Assembly (NCBI GenBank): GCA_905183005.1
Contig: CAJJDO010000074.1
Span: forward strand, 405,934-469,933
Direction: 5' to 3'
Origin: Paramecium pentaurelia
Lineage: Eukaryota; Ciliophora; Oligohymenophorea; Peniculida; Parameciidae
DNA length: 64,000 nt
Shown here: positions 40,286-51,539 of the stretch, piece by piece
Position numbering within the stretch: position 1 is the stretch's first letter
How the letters are laid out: each line of letters starts with the position of its first letter
Position numbers and translations under genes: made by a program
Notes under the pieces: model-generated
The model's input: the letters and a program-made list of their open reading frames with translations, nothing else
What the model was told of the DNA's origin: nothing
Database searches by the model: none

Positions 40286-42977
40286 TCAATTTTCAAATTT
40301 ATTGGGATTTAAAAATTTAGAGAAATTGTAGATATGAGCATCTTAGAATTTATTATTATTTTCATTATGAGTAGAGTTAACAAATGAATTTTACCTCAAA
40401 CTTATATTTTGATTAACAATTATATATTCAGGTGTTTATGTATAGATAGGTTCTTGTTAATCTTAAGAAATCTCTTCATCTTATTACTATTAAGCCATAG
40501 CTGCAACCTAACGAGCCTTTCTTATAAGTTTTATTTTTCTCATAAAAGAAACTTTAAGTTTTAATGAAATAGTATTTTTCATAAACTGACTTCCTCCCAA
40601 ATGAACATATTTATATAATGCTGTTTTTGTATCCATAACTTAAGGTTATTGGTAATTACAATCAGTTAAAGTTTTTGCTTTAATGAATTCTAAAATTGCA
40701 TTTTATTATGTTAATGGATTTGTTCTATCATAATCTGTTGGTAATTTTAAATAAACATCTGAATATCTATCTTTTTCAGTATATAGATTACTCTTTTTAT
40801 CAAATAATTTACTGATTCTTGTTGCTGGAGTGATTAATTCTAAACAAGAGAATCCTAAACTAATAAAATTGATTGTCAATATAACTGAACCAGAACTAAA
40901 AGTATAATCAGCCCAAAATTAGCCAACTGCCAAAATAATAGGACTTAATTCAAATAAATTCATCATTTCTCTATTTAAATGAAAACTTTAAAAAGGAGGT
41001 TTTGAATTTCTCCTTAATAATAAATATTTTTATATCCAATAGTATATTAGTAATCCTGAACTGCAAAATAATAAAGATATTGGTAATAAAGGAGCAAATA
41101 GTAAGGAAATCCATAGGGATAAACAAATATAAGAATAATGCTCATACAAAAGTACAGATGGTCCTTCAAATATTTTATTAGCTTCTATTTGATTAAGAGT
41201 ATTATCAACTTTAAAGTAATATTACTAATATAATTTATAAAGGTATAGTATAGTGGATCCAAATAAGCAAAAATAGGAACAAAGAATGAATTAACAATTA
41301 ATAAAAAAAATGCATCTGAAATTACTCCTCCTTATCTAGAATATGCATATGTTGCTGCATAATTGTCAGGTTTATCATTTTCAAAATTATATACTAAAAT
41401 ATTAATAACTTTAGTAAAGATTCCAGAATTAAAAAATTAAACTATTGCCAATTTAGTTGCAACTGAAACATCATGATGTGTTTTGGTAAAATGTTTTTCT
41501 GATTATCCTAGTAATTTGATAACATGATATATGATCTAATTTATAATTGTTATTATTAATGAAATAACCAGAGTTACAAATATCATTATAGCATCATCAT
41601 AAGATGATAGGTTTTGACTTTATAAAATATTCAAACCTAAAAGAATAGTGAACGAAGCTCCTAAAATGAATATTGTTATAAAGAAATTCAATATTCTTTT
41701 TTATAATTAATACTAGAAATTAAATCCACAATTTTCCCAAAAGACATCATTTGGTTCAGGAGCTCTACAAAATATTATAATTCTATTTTTAAAATAGAAA
41801 CCTCTTTAATCTTATCGATTAATGAAATAATATTTGAATCGAATCCATAACTCTTCCCAATATGATAGTTTTGTCTAATCCAAAACTGATTGCAATTCTA
41901 ATTATAGAATTTATATTTACATTCTTTAGTTTAGAAAGTCACAAATGCAACTTAAGTTTAATGTGCATATTACTATTACTCCACTTCATTTTCAATTTTT
42001 GTTAATTTTTCATCAAGGAATACAATTCTTTGTTTGATATCATTTAGTTAATTGGTTTTTAAGGAACGTGGATATCGATGATATTACTTATTATAATTTT
42101 CTATTTTTTCTATTTTCTTTTCCAAAGTCATTTTTTCCCTACTAAATTCAACAAATGATGTAATATCATATGCTATTATTATTTTAACTATTTCATATTG
42201 CCCTTTATTGTCAAATTAATAACAAAAATCTAACAATGCATCCTTTAATTCTGCTTCATTATATTCATTTCTAGGTAAGTTTGTCAACATAGCAGTAAAA
42301 TCTGAAGGAGAAACAAATTCTTAATCACAAATTCTTGCTGTATTTCTTTAAGATATTCTAATTCTAATCATAGCAAACTTAAACACTAATATACTACATA
42401 AAACTAGAATAGATTAGACAAATTTAGATGTCTCATCAAATTACTTGTTTGCAAATGACATCTATATTACTGATGTTTCTAAACAAATATCTTTAATTTT
42501 AACACATATAGTTTTGCATTCATTTGAGTGAGTCAATTTTGTAATTAAAATAAAATCAGTCGAATTTTATGGACAATTTGATTCACATAATCCATTTAAT
42601 GAAATTTAATAAAACTTATTGTCTTCTGCAATACAATCATGATTTTCTATATTATTTATTAAAGATGGTATTCCAAACATTGTAAATAAAATAAAAACCA
42701 TTAATGTCAATTATTGAGTCATCTCAAAAAATAGAGGTATACCTTGACCCAAAAATGCCAAATCTAATCTATTTTAACATAATTAAATTTCCCTCTATTA
42801 TATATGTTATCCGCAACAAGGGCAATGATCTGATTTTTCCTCATTCTCTCCACACATGGAAGCTTTCTAATTAGAAATTGTGCTTACCTAATGAATTTTT
42901 GCCTAATTGATGCTGGCTGGTATGCGAAATGGATCGAATGTTAAAGAACTCTCTGCATCAATCTTATTTTAATTCAT
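40286..42977 (-). CDS. OSCA/TMEM63 (CSC1-like) mechanosensitive channel homologue
   Basis: Encodes about 876-882 residues. Introns at 42867-42887 and 41898-41920 are clear. Order of parts: a short Cys-bearing N-terminus (SDHCPCCGQ), TM0 with LAFLGQGIPLFFEM, a Cys-rich loop, TM1 near SILVLCSILVFKFAMI and a cytosolic RRM-like region. That region runs from SPSDFTAMLTNLP through VAFVTFQTKE to the family signature CRAPEPNDVFWENCGF. The multi-TM pore domain follows, then EANKIFEGP, more TMs and a polar tail. APEP-x-D-(V/I)-x-WEN is characteristic of OSCA/TMEM63 proteins, which are stretch- or osmo-gated cation channels. A frame discontinuity near 41209-41240 needs either a 17-nt intron (41209-41225) or a one-base indel. 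The start at 42977 is favoured because the frame runs on unbroken from it through one clean intron. Confidence 0.85.
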
Positions 42978-43499
42978 ATTTTAAACTCCTACTGATTTAA
43001 TATTATTAATTATACATAATGCAATATTGGAAACTCCAAAAAGTGTGATCAATCTCAAAATCTAGTTAAAATTAACATATCAATTGATCTTAAATTTACA
43101 ATATATTAATAGAAACCAATATTTTATGGAATAACTTTAAAGAAATCTGAATTTTTGTCTTTTTTTAAAGATATATTGGATAAAAAATGATATTCTTCAG
43201 TTCTTTATAATAAGGAAATCTTTTGTTTTTTTATTTATTAATCACCAACTTCTCATAAATCTAAAGGGTGAGATAAGATAGAATAACCAGTAACAGCCAT
43301 ACTATTAATCTATAATAATAATAATAGTATTCTTGTTTTTAATAAACAGATTCATAACTTAATTAGTATATTTTACTTAAGAATAATTATTACATTCAAA
43401 TGATTCTAAGCAATAACCTTATTAGTAATACTTATATAATTTATATCCTTATTGAAACATTTATATATTTTTGATTTCATTATAATTGAAATAACTATT
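42978..43499. other. Intergenic region between divergent genes
   Basis: About 520 bp between the OSCA-like gene (-) and the second two-TM family gene (+). There is an imperfect run of ATA/ATT triplets near 43315-43330. No gene is supported. A 15-codon minus-strand start at about 43300 ends at TGA and is too short to claim. Confidence 0.45.
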
Positions 43500-45116
43500 A
43501 TGATCGATCAATTTGTCAAAGGGTTGTAAAAAATTGATAGATTTGGAGCTATATATAGACCACCGATTGTAGACATCCACCCTGAATATAAGTCGGTTCT
43601 AGGGGGAATTGCTACTTTTATTTTATATGGATCAAGTCTTGCATACTTTTTGTATCAAATTATCTAATGGCAATCCAATTAATTATTACCAAAAATTACT
43701 TATATTTAAACTTCTTATGACAAAAAATACTATAAAATTGATGAAATGATGTCCTCTTTTTACATTAGAAAAAATTAAAAAGTTGACTAAATTGATCCAT
43801 TTGACCCAGGAAACATTATTTTACAGCCTATACTTTCTAAATTTGCTAATTAATAACTTGTAGATTCATATCCAATAGACTACAATTCAAAATCAGAGAG
43901 AAATGATATTCACGAAGTTATTTTGGAGAACATAGAATTGAATTTAAATCTAAACAATTCAAATGATGATCCATAAATTGAGTATTTATTATCCTTTGGA
44001 ACATGTATGGAATAATATTTAATGAATGGATAGAAATGTGCAAATTAAACTTTAGTAAATACTTATTTAAATCAAAAAAGTCATGCATTAATATTGAATC
44101 ATTATGTAAAAGAATATAACTCAAAATAAAAACATATATAAAATGTAAAAAAACAATTCTTAGCAATTCTTACTAATAATACAACATTATATTTCTAAAA
44201 TTAAATAAGATTATCTAAAACACAAGTTGATGATGGATTTTTATTTCCTTCTAATTCTAACAAAGAGTTTCCAATGGATACTATAATAATATCATAAAAT
44301 ACTAGTCCTGATAGCTTTTACAATATATTTGGAAGAGTAACCTACTTAGTTATGGCCTATAGTTTAAGTGAAGTAATATAAGAATAGTATATTGAATATC
44401 CTAAAATTTCTGAAGTTTTGGCTGATATAGGATCTATTGTTTCAATTATATTAGTGTTATCATATTTATTCATTTTTTTGAATGAACATTAATTAGAGAA
44501 AGAATCAATTTAAAAAGTTATTTAAATGTATTATCCTGAATTTTGTAATATCAAATAATATTAAAATTGGTATGGCAAAATTGTTGAAGTTAAATACAAT
44601 AATATTGTAATTAACAAAGAAGAATATATAATGTTTTACAATAAAGTTTAACGTGTTGCAGCAAAAAAGTTAAGTATAACAAATATTTTATTCACCTTGG
44701 CAAAATTGCAATTTTTAATATAATCAAATTATAATATTGATAAAATCAAATTAGCTCATAAAGTTGGAATCAAACTCAAATAGTTTTCTAAAGGAAGTAG
44801 TATCCAATCACCAAAATTAATTTAAGAATAATTAAATTTATAGGAGATATCAAGAAATGAATCCAAAGATCATATTTAAATTCATGATATTGCAAATATC
44901 AATTTAAATGAATAAAATAACAACTAAAGTTCTATGGTACGGTAAGAAACTATCAATAAGGATAATTCAAAAAGTCTATATTTAAATTTAAAAGATGATT
45001 TTCATCTCTTAAATGATGAAGATTTTTAGCTTTTTACTATTGATGAGCCAATAACTATAGAAACTGACATCTAGAAATCAGATTTATACTTTGAGAATAA
45101 TTATATTGATCTTTGA
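43500..45116 (+). CDS. Two-TM membrane protein of the YPKISEVL family (second copy)
   Basis: Encodes 538 residues with no introns. Paralogue of the gene at 23234-24913. Both share an N-terminal L-x-x-IDRFGA/IDQFGA pattern, a first TM near residues 35-58 (GGIATFILYGSSLAYFLYQ), the segment DQIDPFDP, and a second TM right after EYPKISEVLADIGSI at about residue 297. After it comes the shared MYYPE stretch and a Gln/Asn/Ser-rich cytosolic tail. The near-identical spacing of both TMs argues for a conserved structural fold. The family name is unknown to me; a channel or receptor is possible on topology alone. The next gene follows on the same strand after 34 bp. Confidence 0.8.
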
Positions 45117-45150
45117 AATTCTTTATTTGAATATTTTTATAAAATTAATT

Positions 45151-45957
45151 ATGAATACTTTAACAAAAATAGCAAAAAATTTTTGTAAATAGATTAAAGA
45201 AAAAAAAGACGATTTCTTAAGCAGTGATAGATATATTTATGCAAGACAAAAACTTCAAATAATTAATGATCCAAAGTTTATTCAGAAAACTATCAAAATA
45301 GAACAATCTGCTAAAGCTAAAAATTATTATTTAACAAGTAAGCAATTTCCTGTTTTACTTTGTGCAGGAACATTATTTTTCTATCACTTATGGTAAGTAA
45401 TGCCATATTCCAAAATATTTAAACATACCTCTATAAGTGAATATACAAAAGATCTTCTATACCCTATTTTATTGGCTCCTTCATCTCATCAAACAACATA
45501 ATCCTTTTTGACATATGCACCTGCTTTAGTATGTGGATTATATTTAAATGGTTATTATATGAATTACAAAGGAATGATAGGATTGTACTTAATAAATAGT
45601 TTAGTATATATATTTAATTATTAAGCTAAGTAGTGCTGTAACGTATTACTATGAAAAATATCGAAATGAATAATTGGGAATTTCAATGATTTCACCAAAG
45701 ACAACTGGAGCTTGCACACCTTTAGCATATATCTTTTCATTTGTTGTACTTTAACCTGACTATATGATAAAAGTACATATATTGCATTACCTTAGAAAAA
45801 ACTTCCTTTTGCAATTTTTCCATTTTTGTATTTAATATATGAAAGTGAAGAATTTTTAATGGATGATCAATAAAATTGTAGACCAGCTCATATAACATCT
45901 ATAATTTTAGGAACTACATATGGGCTTATCTTTAAAAAATATTATAAATTTTTATGA
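45151..45957 (+). CDS. Rhomboid-like membrane protein, probable mitochondrial, active-site Ser not conserved
   Basis: Encodes 253 residues with two introns (45604-45625 and 45773-45795). Without them the frame hits TGA in the middle of membrane segments. The basic amphipathic N-terminus (MNTLTKIAKNFCKQIKEKK) fits a mitochondrial presequence. About six hydrophobic segments follow. The rhomboid-like pieces are SSHQTTQSFLTYAPAL, where the loop-1 HANxxH region would be, TTGACTPLAYIF, where GxSG would be, and RPAHITSIILGTTYG with the catalytic-type His. In a true protease the GxSG Ser is the nucleophile. Here that position appears to be Cys or Thr, so the protein may be an inactive iRhom/derlin-like member or an unusual enzyme. 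The assignment is moderate, based on motif placement only. Confidence 0.5.
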
Positions 45958-46420
45958 AATTTTGAGTAGATATTTTTATTATCATTATAAATACATTTTA
46001 CTCAAATCCAATTAAGGAGATATCTTCTCATAAAAAGGAGAATGAAGCGAACCTAAAATTTAATGTCTTCAAAATATAAATTATGTTACCAAAATCTCTA
46101 TGATCTTAAATGAATAAGTGGATTGTAAATATCATTTCTAACAGCCATTTTTTCATTTAAAATTATATTATTATTTACTTTCCAGAATTACTGGGAGTGT
46201 ATTGTTTTTTAATTTATACAATAAAAATAAACAACCTAATTTGCTTAAATAAGCTGGTTTTGAATGAAATTCTATAAAGCATTAGAGAAAAATAATTTTT
46301 AGGGTTTTTTTTTGTTTTTATTTTTTTTCAGCCCAATTTTTTTTTTTGAATTTTTTTTTAGGGCCTTTTTTTTGATTTGATATTGTTAGGTATCATTTTT
46401 TTACTTTTCTGAGGTTTTTA

Positions 46421-46439
46421 GGATCACTTTTAGTGATCC
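46421..46439. repeat. Perfect 8-bp stem hairpin
   Basis: GGATCACT, loop TTT, AGTGATCC, present again at 47557-47575 in the overlap copy. It lies just after T-rich tracts with no adjacent gene, so its role is unknown. Confidence 0.7.
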
Positions 46440-46897
46440 AATTATTCAAAGAAACAAAGTTTTATAAAATTTAAGATTTCGAGAAATAATTTTATGGGTT
46501 TATATTATAAAATATGTTATTATAATAAATTATTTAAACTATTTTATTTTCTTTGTAAATATACCTTAATATTATATCAACGTCCAGAATAAGAGAATGT
46601 TAATGAGTAATTAGTAATATAAATTATTTTTTAAGATAACTCTAAATATGTTATTTAAAAGTAAATTTATATTAAATCTCGACGCATCCTTTCATACGCA
46701 TTTAACAAAATTGTTAATATTTATATAATATATTTTAAAGGACTAAAATGAATAAAAAGTATAAATATATGATATTTTAAATTAGAAAGAATTTTAGAAC
46801 AAATAAGGCAATAATTCAAAATTACTTTAAAGTCATATTTTAAGAGAATAAACTATGCCAAATAAGTTTGTGAGATGGAAATTTAAATGGTATGAGT

Positions 46898-47135
46898 GGC
46901 AAGATTGCAGAAAATATATTTAAATAAGAATCCATTACAATTTTTATAATCCAAGTTAGTATATGTCAAATAAATTAAAATTCATTTTTTTTGAATTTAA
47001 ACCAAGCAAATTAACCCGCAATATACCTTTCATTTCTATATTATTAATTAATTGTAGTTTATATATGTACTAATATCAAGTCAATTAAAATTATTTTTTT
47101 TTGTAATTTTAAATTTCTTAATATGCAATCTTGCC
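46898..47135. repeat. 12-bp inverted repeat pair, 214 bp apart
   Basis: GGCAAGATTGCA at 46898-46909 pairs perfectly with TGCAATCTTGCC at 47124-47135, with partial similarity beyond the arms. Between them lie two imperfect direct repeats built on AATTAAAATT followed by T tracts. It could be a structured RNA or a relic of a mobile element; neither is proven. Confidence 0.5.
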
Positions 47136-48599
47136 ATGGAAGCTTATTGGTTTATAGATTAGCCCGAAACTTAAAGTTTCTTTATAATCTTTTTAATGCT
47201 TTCAATATCTTGGTTAATTTTCTAATATGGCTTTCTTAGTGATCCTTCATTTTTTTTGATTTTTTATCTTTTATGCTGATTCTTCATTTTAATTTACCAA
47301 GATTCTTAAATCTTCAAAGTTTCATTTAATCACAAATGCAAACTTTTAATGTAATATTAATTAATCTCATTTTGTTTGTTGTTAAAGGCCCATAGTTTAA
47401 AAATTGTTTCCTCAGACTAACCAAATCTAATTGTTATATTTTCTCTTTATATACAACGCTCGAATGATTTTATACTTNTTTTTGAATTTTTTTTTAGGGC
47501 CTTTTTTTTGATTTGATATTGTTAGGTATCATTTTTTTACTTTTCTGAGGTTTTTAGGATCACTTTTAGTGATCCAATTATTCAAAGAAACAAAGTTTTA
47601 TAAAATTTAAGATTTCGAGAAATAATTTTATGGGTTTATATTATAAAATATGTTATTATAATAAATTATTTAAACTATTTTATTTTCTTTGTAAATATAC
47701 CTTAATATTATATCAACGTCCAGAATAAGAGAATGTTAATGAGTAATTAGTAATATAAATTATTTTTTAAGATAACTCTAAATATGTTATTTAAAAGTAA
47801 ATTTATATTAAATCTCGACGCATCCTTTCATACGCATTTAACAAAATTGTTAATATTTATATAATATATTTTAAAGGACTAAAATGAATAAAAAGTATAA
47901 ATATATGATATTTTAAATTAGAAAGAATTTTAGAACAAATAAGGCAATAATTCAAAATTACTTTAAAGTCATATTTTAAGAGAATAAACTATGCCAAATA
48001 AGTTTGTGAGATGGAAATTTAAATGGTATGAGTGGCAAGATTGCAGAAAATATATTTAAATAAGAATCCATTACAATTTTTATAATCCAAGTTAGTATAT
48101 GTCAAATAAATTAAAATTCATTTTTTTTGAATTTAAACCAAGCAAATTAACCCGCAATATACCTTTCATTTCTATATTATTAATTAATTGTAGTTTATAT
48201 ATGTACTAATATCAAGTCAATTAAAATTATTTTTTTTTGTAATTTTAAATTTCTTAATATGCAATCTTGCCATGGAAGCTTATTGGTTTATAGATTAGCC
48301 CGAAACTTAAAGTTTCTTTATAATCTTTTTAATGCTTTCAATATCTTGGTTAATTTTCTAATATGGCTTTCTTAGTGATCCTTCATTTTTTTTGATTTTT
48401 TATCTTTTATGCTGATTCTTCATTTTAATTTACCAAGATTCTTAAATCTTCAAAGTTTCATTTAATCACAAATGCAAACTTTTAATGTAATATTAATTAA
48501 TCTCATTTTGTTTGTTGTTAAAGGCCCATAGTTTAAAAATTGTTTCCTCAGACTAACCAAATCTAATTGTTATATTTTCTCTTTATATACAACGCTCGA

Positions 48600-49620
48600 A
48601 TGATTTTATACTTAAAATTGAAGAGAGATAATAAGGGATACTAAAAATATATTAGCTGGATTTTAAGCAAATCTATTAAAATTTTTGCTGAATAATGTTC
48701 TATAAAATTGGAAAATGCTTAATTTTCTTAATATCTACACTATCCAATTAAGTGTCTGTTGTATTTTCTCTTAGATCGTTCCATCTATCAATTTGATTGG
48801 GAATAATGATAATCATAAAACTCAATCATGCTATTTAAAAACATATTAGCAAGCTTTGAGACAAATCATTGTTTAAGGAAGCATAAGGATCTATAATCGA
48901 ACCTACAATTGATCCTAACCTGCTAATAGATAACAAATCCTTTAATTCTTTTATTAATGTTACCAAAAGCAAGTGAATTATCATTCCATTTAAATAATTT
49001 TTTGACTTATTAACTTTCAGCTAGAAAACTGCTTGATTCAAATATCCTAAAAATATAAATCCCCATAAAAAGAAAATTCTTATAAATAACAGGTACACAA
49101 CATAACACTCATGAATATTTTCTACTTTATTCAACTACCTCAAAATTAATCCAAAAAATGTTTCTGAACCTATAATTCCAAAAGTATTAATAATCATACC
49201 ACCAAATAGTTGTATTTTAATATTTCGAAATTATTGAAATGACATTAAATACTTAATCTCTGCTAAATATACATCAAAATGTTTCTTAATCTGCTGTCCT
49301 AATAGGGCAGGATATTCACCAATTAGAAACTATACTAGTGGAAAAAAACTGAAAACCTCTAAAACACACTATCTTAAATTGGCCTGACGCAAAGATATCA
49401 CCTTTTCGAATACTATATTTTAAATTTCACAATTTTGAAAACTATGTAAAATGGTATATAATTACCTAACTTACTATAATTTTCAGAATGAAAAATTCAA
49501 ATAATAAAATGTCTTTTGAGAGTCTTGAATTAATCTTAATAAGATGTAAGTAGAAATATCAAAAGGGAATGAATTACAAAAATAAAGAAGCTCAAAAACA
49601 CATACACTTGGAAGTTAAGT
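48600..49620 (-). pseudogene. C-terminal fragment of a multi-pass membrane protein
   Basis: On the minus strand a frame of about 190 codons (roughly 49470 to 48820) reads as a membrane protein. It has hydrophobic stretches such as LFGGMIINTFGIIGSETFF, VVYLLFIRIFFLWGFIFLGY and LNGMIIHLLLVTLI. Upstream (LLYFCNSFPFDISTYIL) and downstream pieces continue after TGA or frame breaks. It resembles the C-termini of the large Cys-rich membrane proteins in this window but has no ectodomain attached. Several TGAs and no initiator make it a relic. Confidence 0.5.
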
Positions 49621-49639
49621 ATTGATGAAAAGAATATTG

Positions 49640-50150
49640 CTGTTGCATTGTTTGTTTCAGGTTTATCTAAAAAAAAGATAATTATTTATAATTGCAAAGC
49701 CTTAAGAAAGAAATGATGTTTTTTACATTATAAAAAATGGTTATTTGAATTATAATTATTTTAATTGAATTTTTAATGAAGGAACAGATGATCTCATTAT
49801 TTTCAATTTAATCCCTTACACTACAGAAAATCCTGATTATTTCCAATATCTTTAAATTTATATTTTTCAACTTTTAATTGATTAGCTTTTTTTTCCTACT
49901 AACTCATTTCATTATTAATTCAGATTTTTATTCTAAGTAAATGGTGAAAACATACTTTCTACACCTTATTTATTTTCATAATCAAGTTTATATTTTATAT
50001 TCATAATATTATTCTTTTCTTAAAATTTATTCTTTTGATTTTTTTTTAAATTTCTCTTTTCATGTTCTAATCCTATTTTTCAATCTTGTTTTTTTTTATT
50101 GTTATAATTATCTAATATAGACTTTTAAAATAATTATCTTTAAAGTAAAT
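49640..50150. other. Degenerate AT-rich stretch
   Basis: No gene supported. The minus strand is rich in Lys/Glu/Asn/Gln codons in short runs broken by TGA, suggesting decayed coding sequence contiguous with the fragments on either side. Confidence 0.35.
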
Positions 50151-50155
50151 TTACT

Positions 50156-50422
50156 TCATCTATTATAAACTACTTTTGAATATTTCTGAAATGACAATTT
50201 TGATATAATCGAATACAAAAGAAACATCTGCTTAAAAGTGAAATCTTCCATTAAATAAAGAGAATCAAAAATTATTAATAGAGATTTCATGGATAACAAA
50301 TAGATTGAAACCAAATCAACAGCCCAAGAACTGAAGTAAAAGAAGGGAGAAAAAGCTAAATGAATAGAACTTTTCATCCATAATGGAGCTATAAATTTTC
50401 CATTATAACTAAGGTAATTCAC
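50156..50422 (-). pseudogene. Possible membrane-protein fragment
   Basis: An 88-codon open frame with two hydrophobic runs (SIHLAFSPFFYFSSWAVDLVSIYLL shortened: HLAFSPFFYFSSWAVDL and LLSMKSLLIIFDSLYLM) and stop TGA at 50156. It lies just upstream, on the same strand, of the multi-pass fragment at 48600-49620, so both may be pieces of one decayed gene. With a single stop codon in this code, open frames of this length arise by chance, so the call is weak. Confidence 0.25.
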
Positions 50423-50839
50423 AGGCTCTAAACGTGTTCTTAAAATAACAAGAAAAAAATATAATTTTAGTAATTTTACAATATGAATGAAGTTTATAAA
50501 TACTATGTTTAAAAATTAACTAGTAAATAAATAAAAAAAGAAACTATAATTATCTAGTTGTTATTTATATAATTTAAATGCTCACGCTTCAGTTTCTAGT
50601 GAGATAAAAGAAAGGATAAATTTAAAAAATAATAAAAAAATTAAATTACGTCCTAAATTCTTCCTAATAAATAAGAGGAGAAAGTAAATTATAATAATAA
50701 ACTTGAGTTTTAGTTTATGTAAAGTAAATAATGGCAATTTAATTGCAAAATAGATAATAATAATTATAAAATGGAAATTTTCATATTGAAATTCATTGTT
50801 AACGTTCCTATTTTAAAACAGAAGAAAAGTTTTCTGACG

Positions 50840-51170
50840 TTGCTTCCTAATCACTACGACTATATACGATGGAGACCCGCCAGCTTAGGGTTCAGCCGCA
50901 GACTTATCGGTTGCTATGTACGGTTATAGACCAGTGCCAAAACCAGTTTAAATCTACTCCCTCATACCTATTTTGCACACCATTCGTTAATAAAAAGAGT
51001 CAAAATGTTAAATTCTGCCCCCAAAATCGAAGGATTAATATACACTTAAAATCATTTGAATACTATTATTCATCAGTATATAAACAAGAAGGATTCCCTC
51101 GAGGAATTTCATCTTGTAAATTTGGATATTTGGTATATCCAAATGAAAGTGGTTCAAATGACTGAATAAA
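50840..51170 (+). other. GC-richer island with an atypical 98-codon open frame
   Basis: The stretch from about 50840 is markedly richer in G and C than its surroundings. The frame 50869-51165 uses CAG, CGG, CCG and ACG codons that are rare elsewhere here. All of its Gln codons are CAA/CAG and it contains no TAA or TAG, unlike every other gene in the window. It ends at TGA. I recognise no protein family and no known structured RNA in it. It could be a recent insertion of foreign DNA, a structured non-coding RNA, or a chance patch. Confidence 0.35.
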
Positions 51171-51539
51171 ATGGTACATTTATTAGAAATATATAATAAT
51201 AATATGCATGTATTTAATGTCTCAAACTGGAAATTGAGTTTTTTATTTTGGAAGGTATGCTTCACAATCTTCTTAAATAGTCTTGGCTATCATTTTGGCT
51301 ATATCCTTCATCTATTCTGTAATAGCTACTTAACCAGGCTGCCATGAATGTCTCTAGCATTAAAAATATATTCAGTCCATAATCTAATTTTTTAGACAGA
51401 TTATGTTTAGATTGTATATAATCCATTAACTTGGTATTTAAAACCAATTTGCAAATTTAACTTAATATCAGAGGAAGAAACAGAACATAATGCTTTTAAA
51501 TATAAACAAAGAGATCATTAGGATTATGATTTTTATTTG

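Larger units (their letters stand above)
46343..47477. repeat. Overlap copy 1 (duplicated at 47479-48613)
   Basis: These 1,135 bp recur after the N at 47478, offset by 1,136, and the repeats abut the N exactly on both sides. I saw no clear differences between copies. This is a contig overlap left unmerged, in non-coding DNA. Confidence 0.9.
45958..48590. other. Gene-free T-rich intergenic block with internal contig overlap
   Basis: No coding frame is supported. It contains long T tracts interrupted by GGG/GGCC near 46300-46380, a perfect hairpin at 46421-46439 (8-bp arms GGATCACT/AGTGATCC, TTT loop), and a 12-bp inverted repeat (46898-46909 with 47124-47135). Much of its length is the 1,135 bp written twice around the N at 47478. 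Confidence 0.6.
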
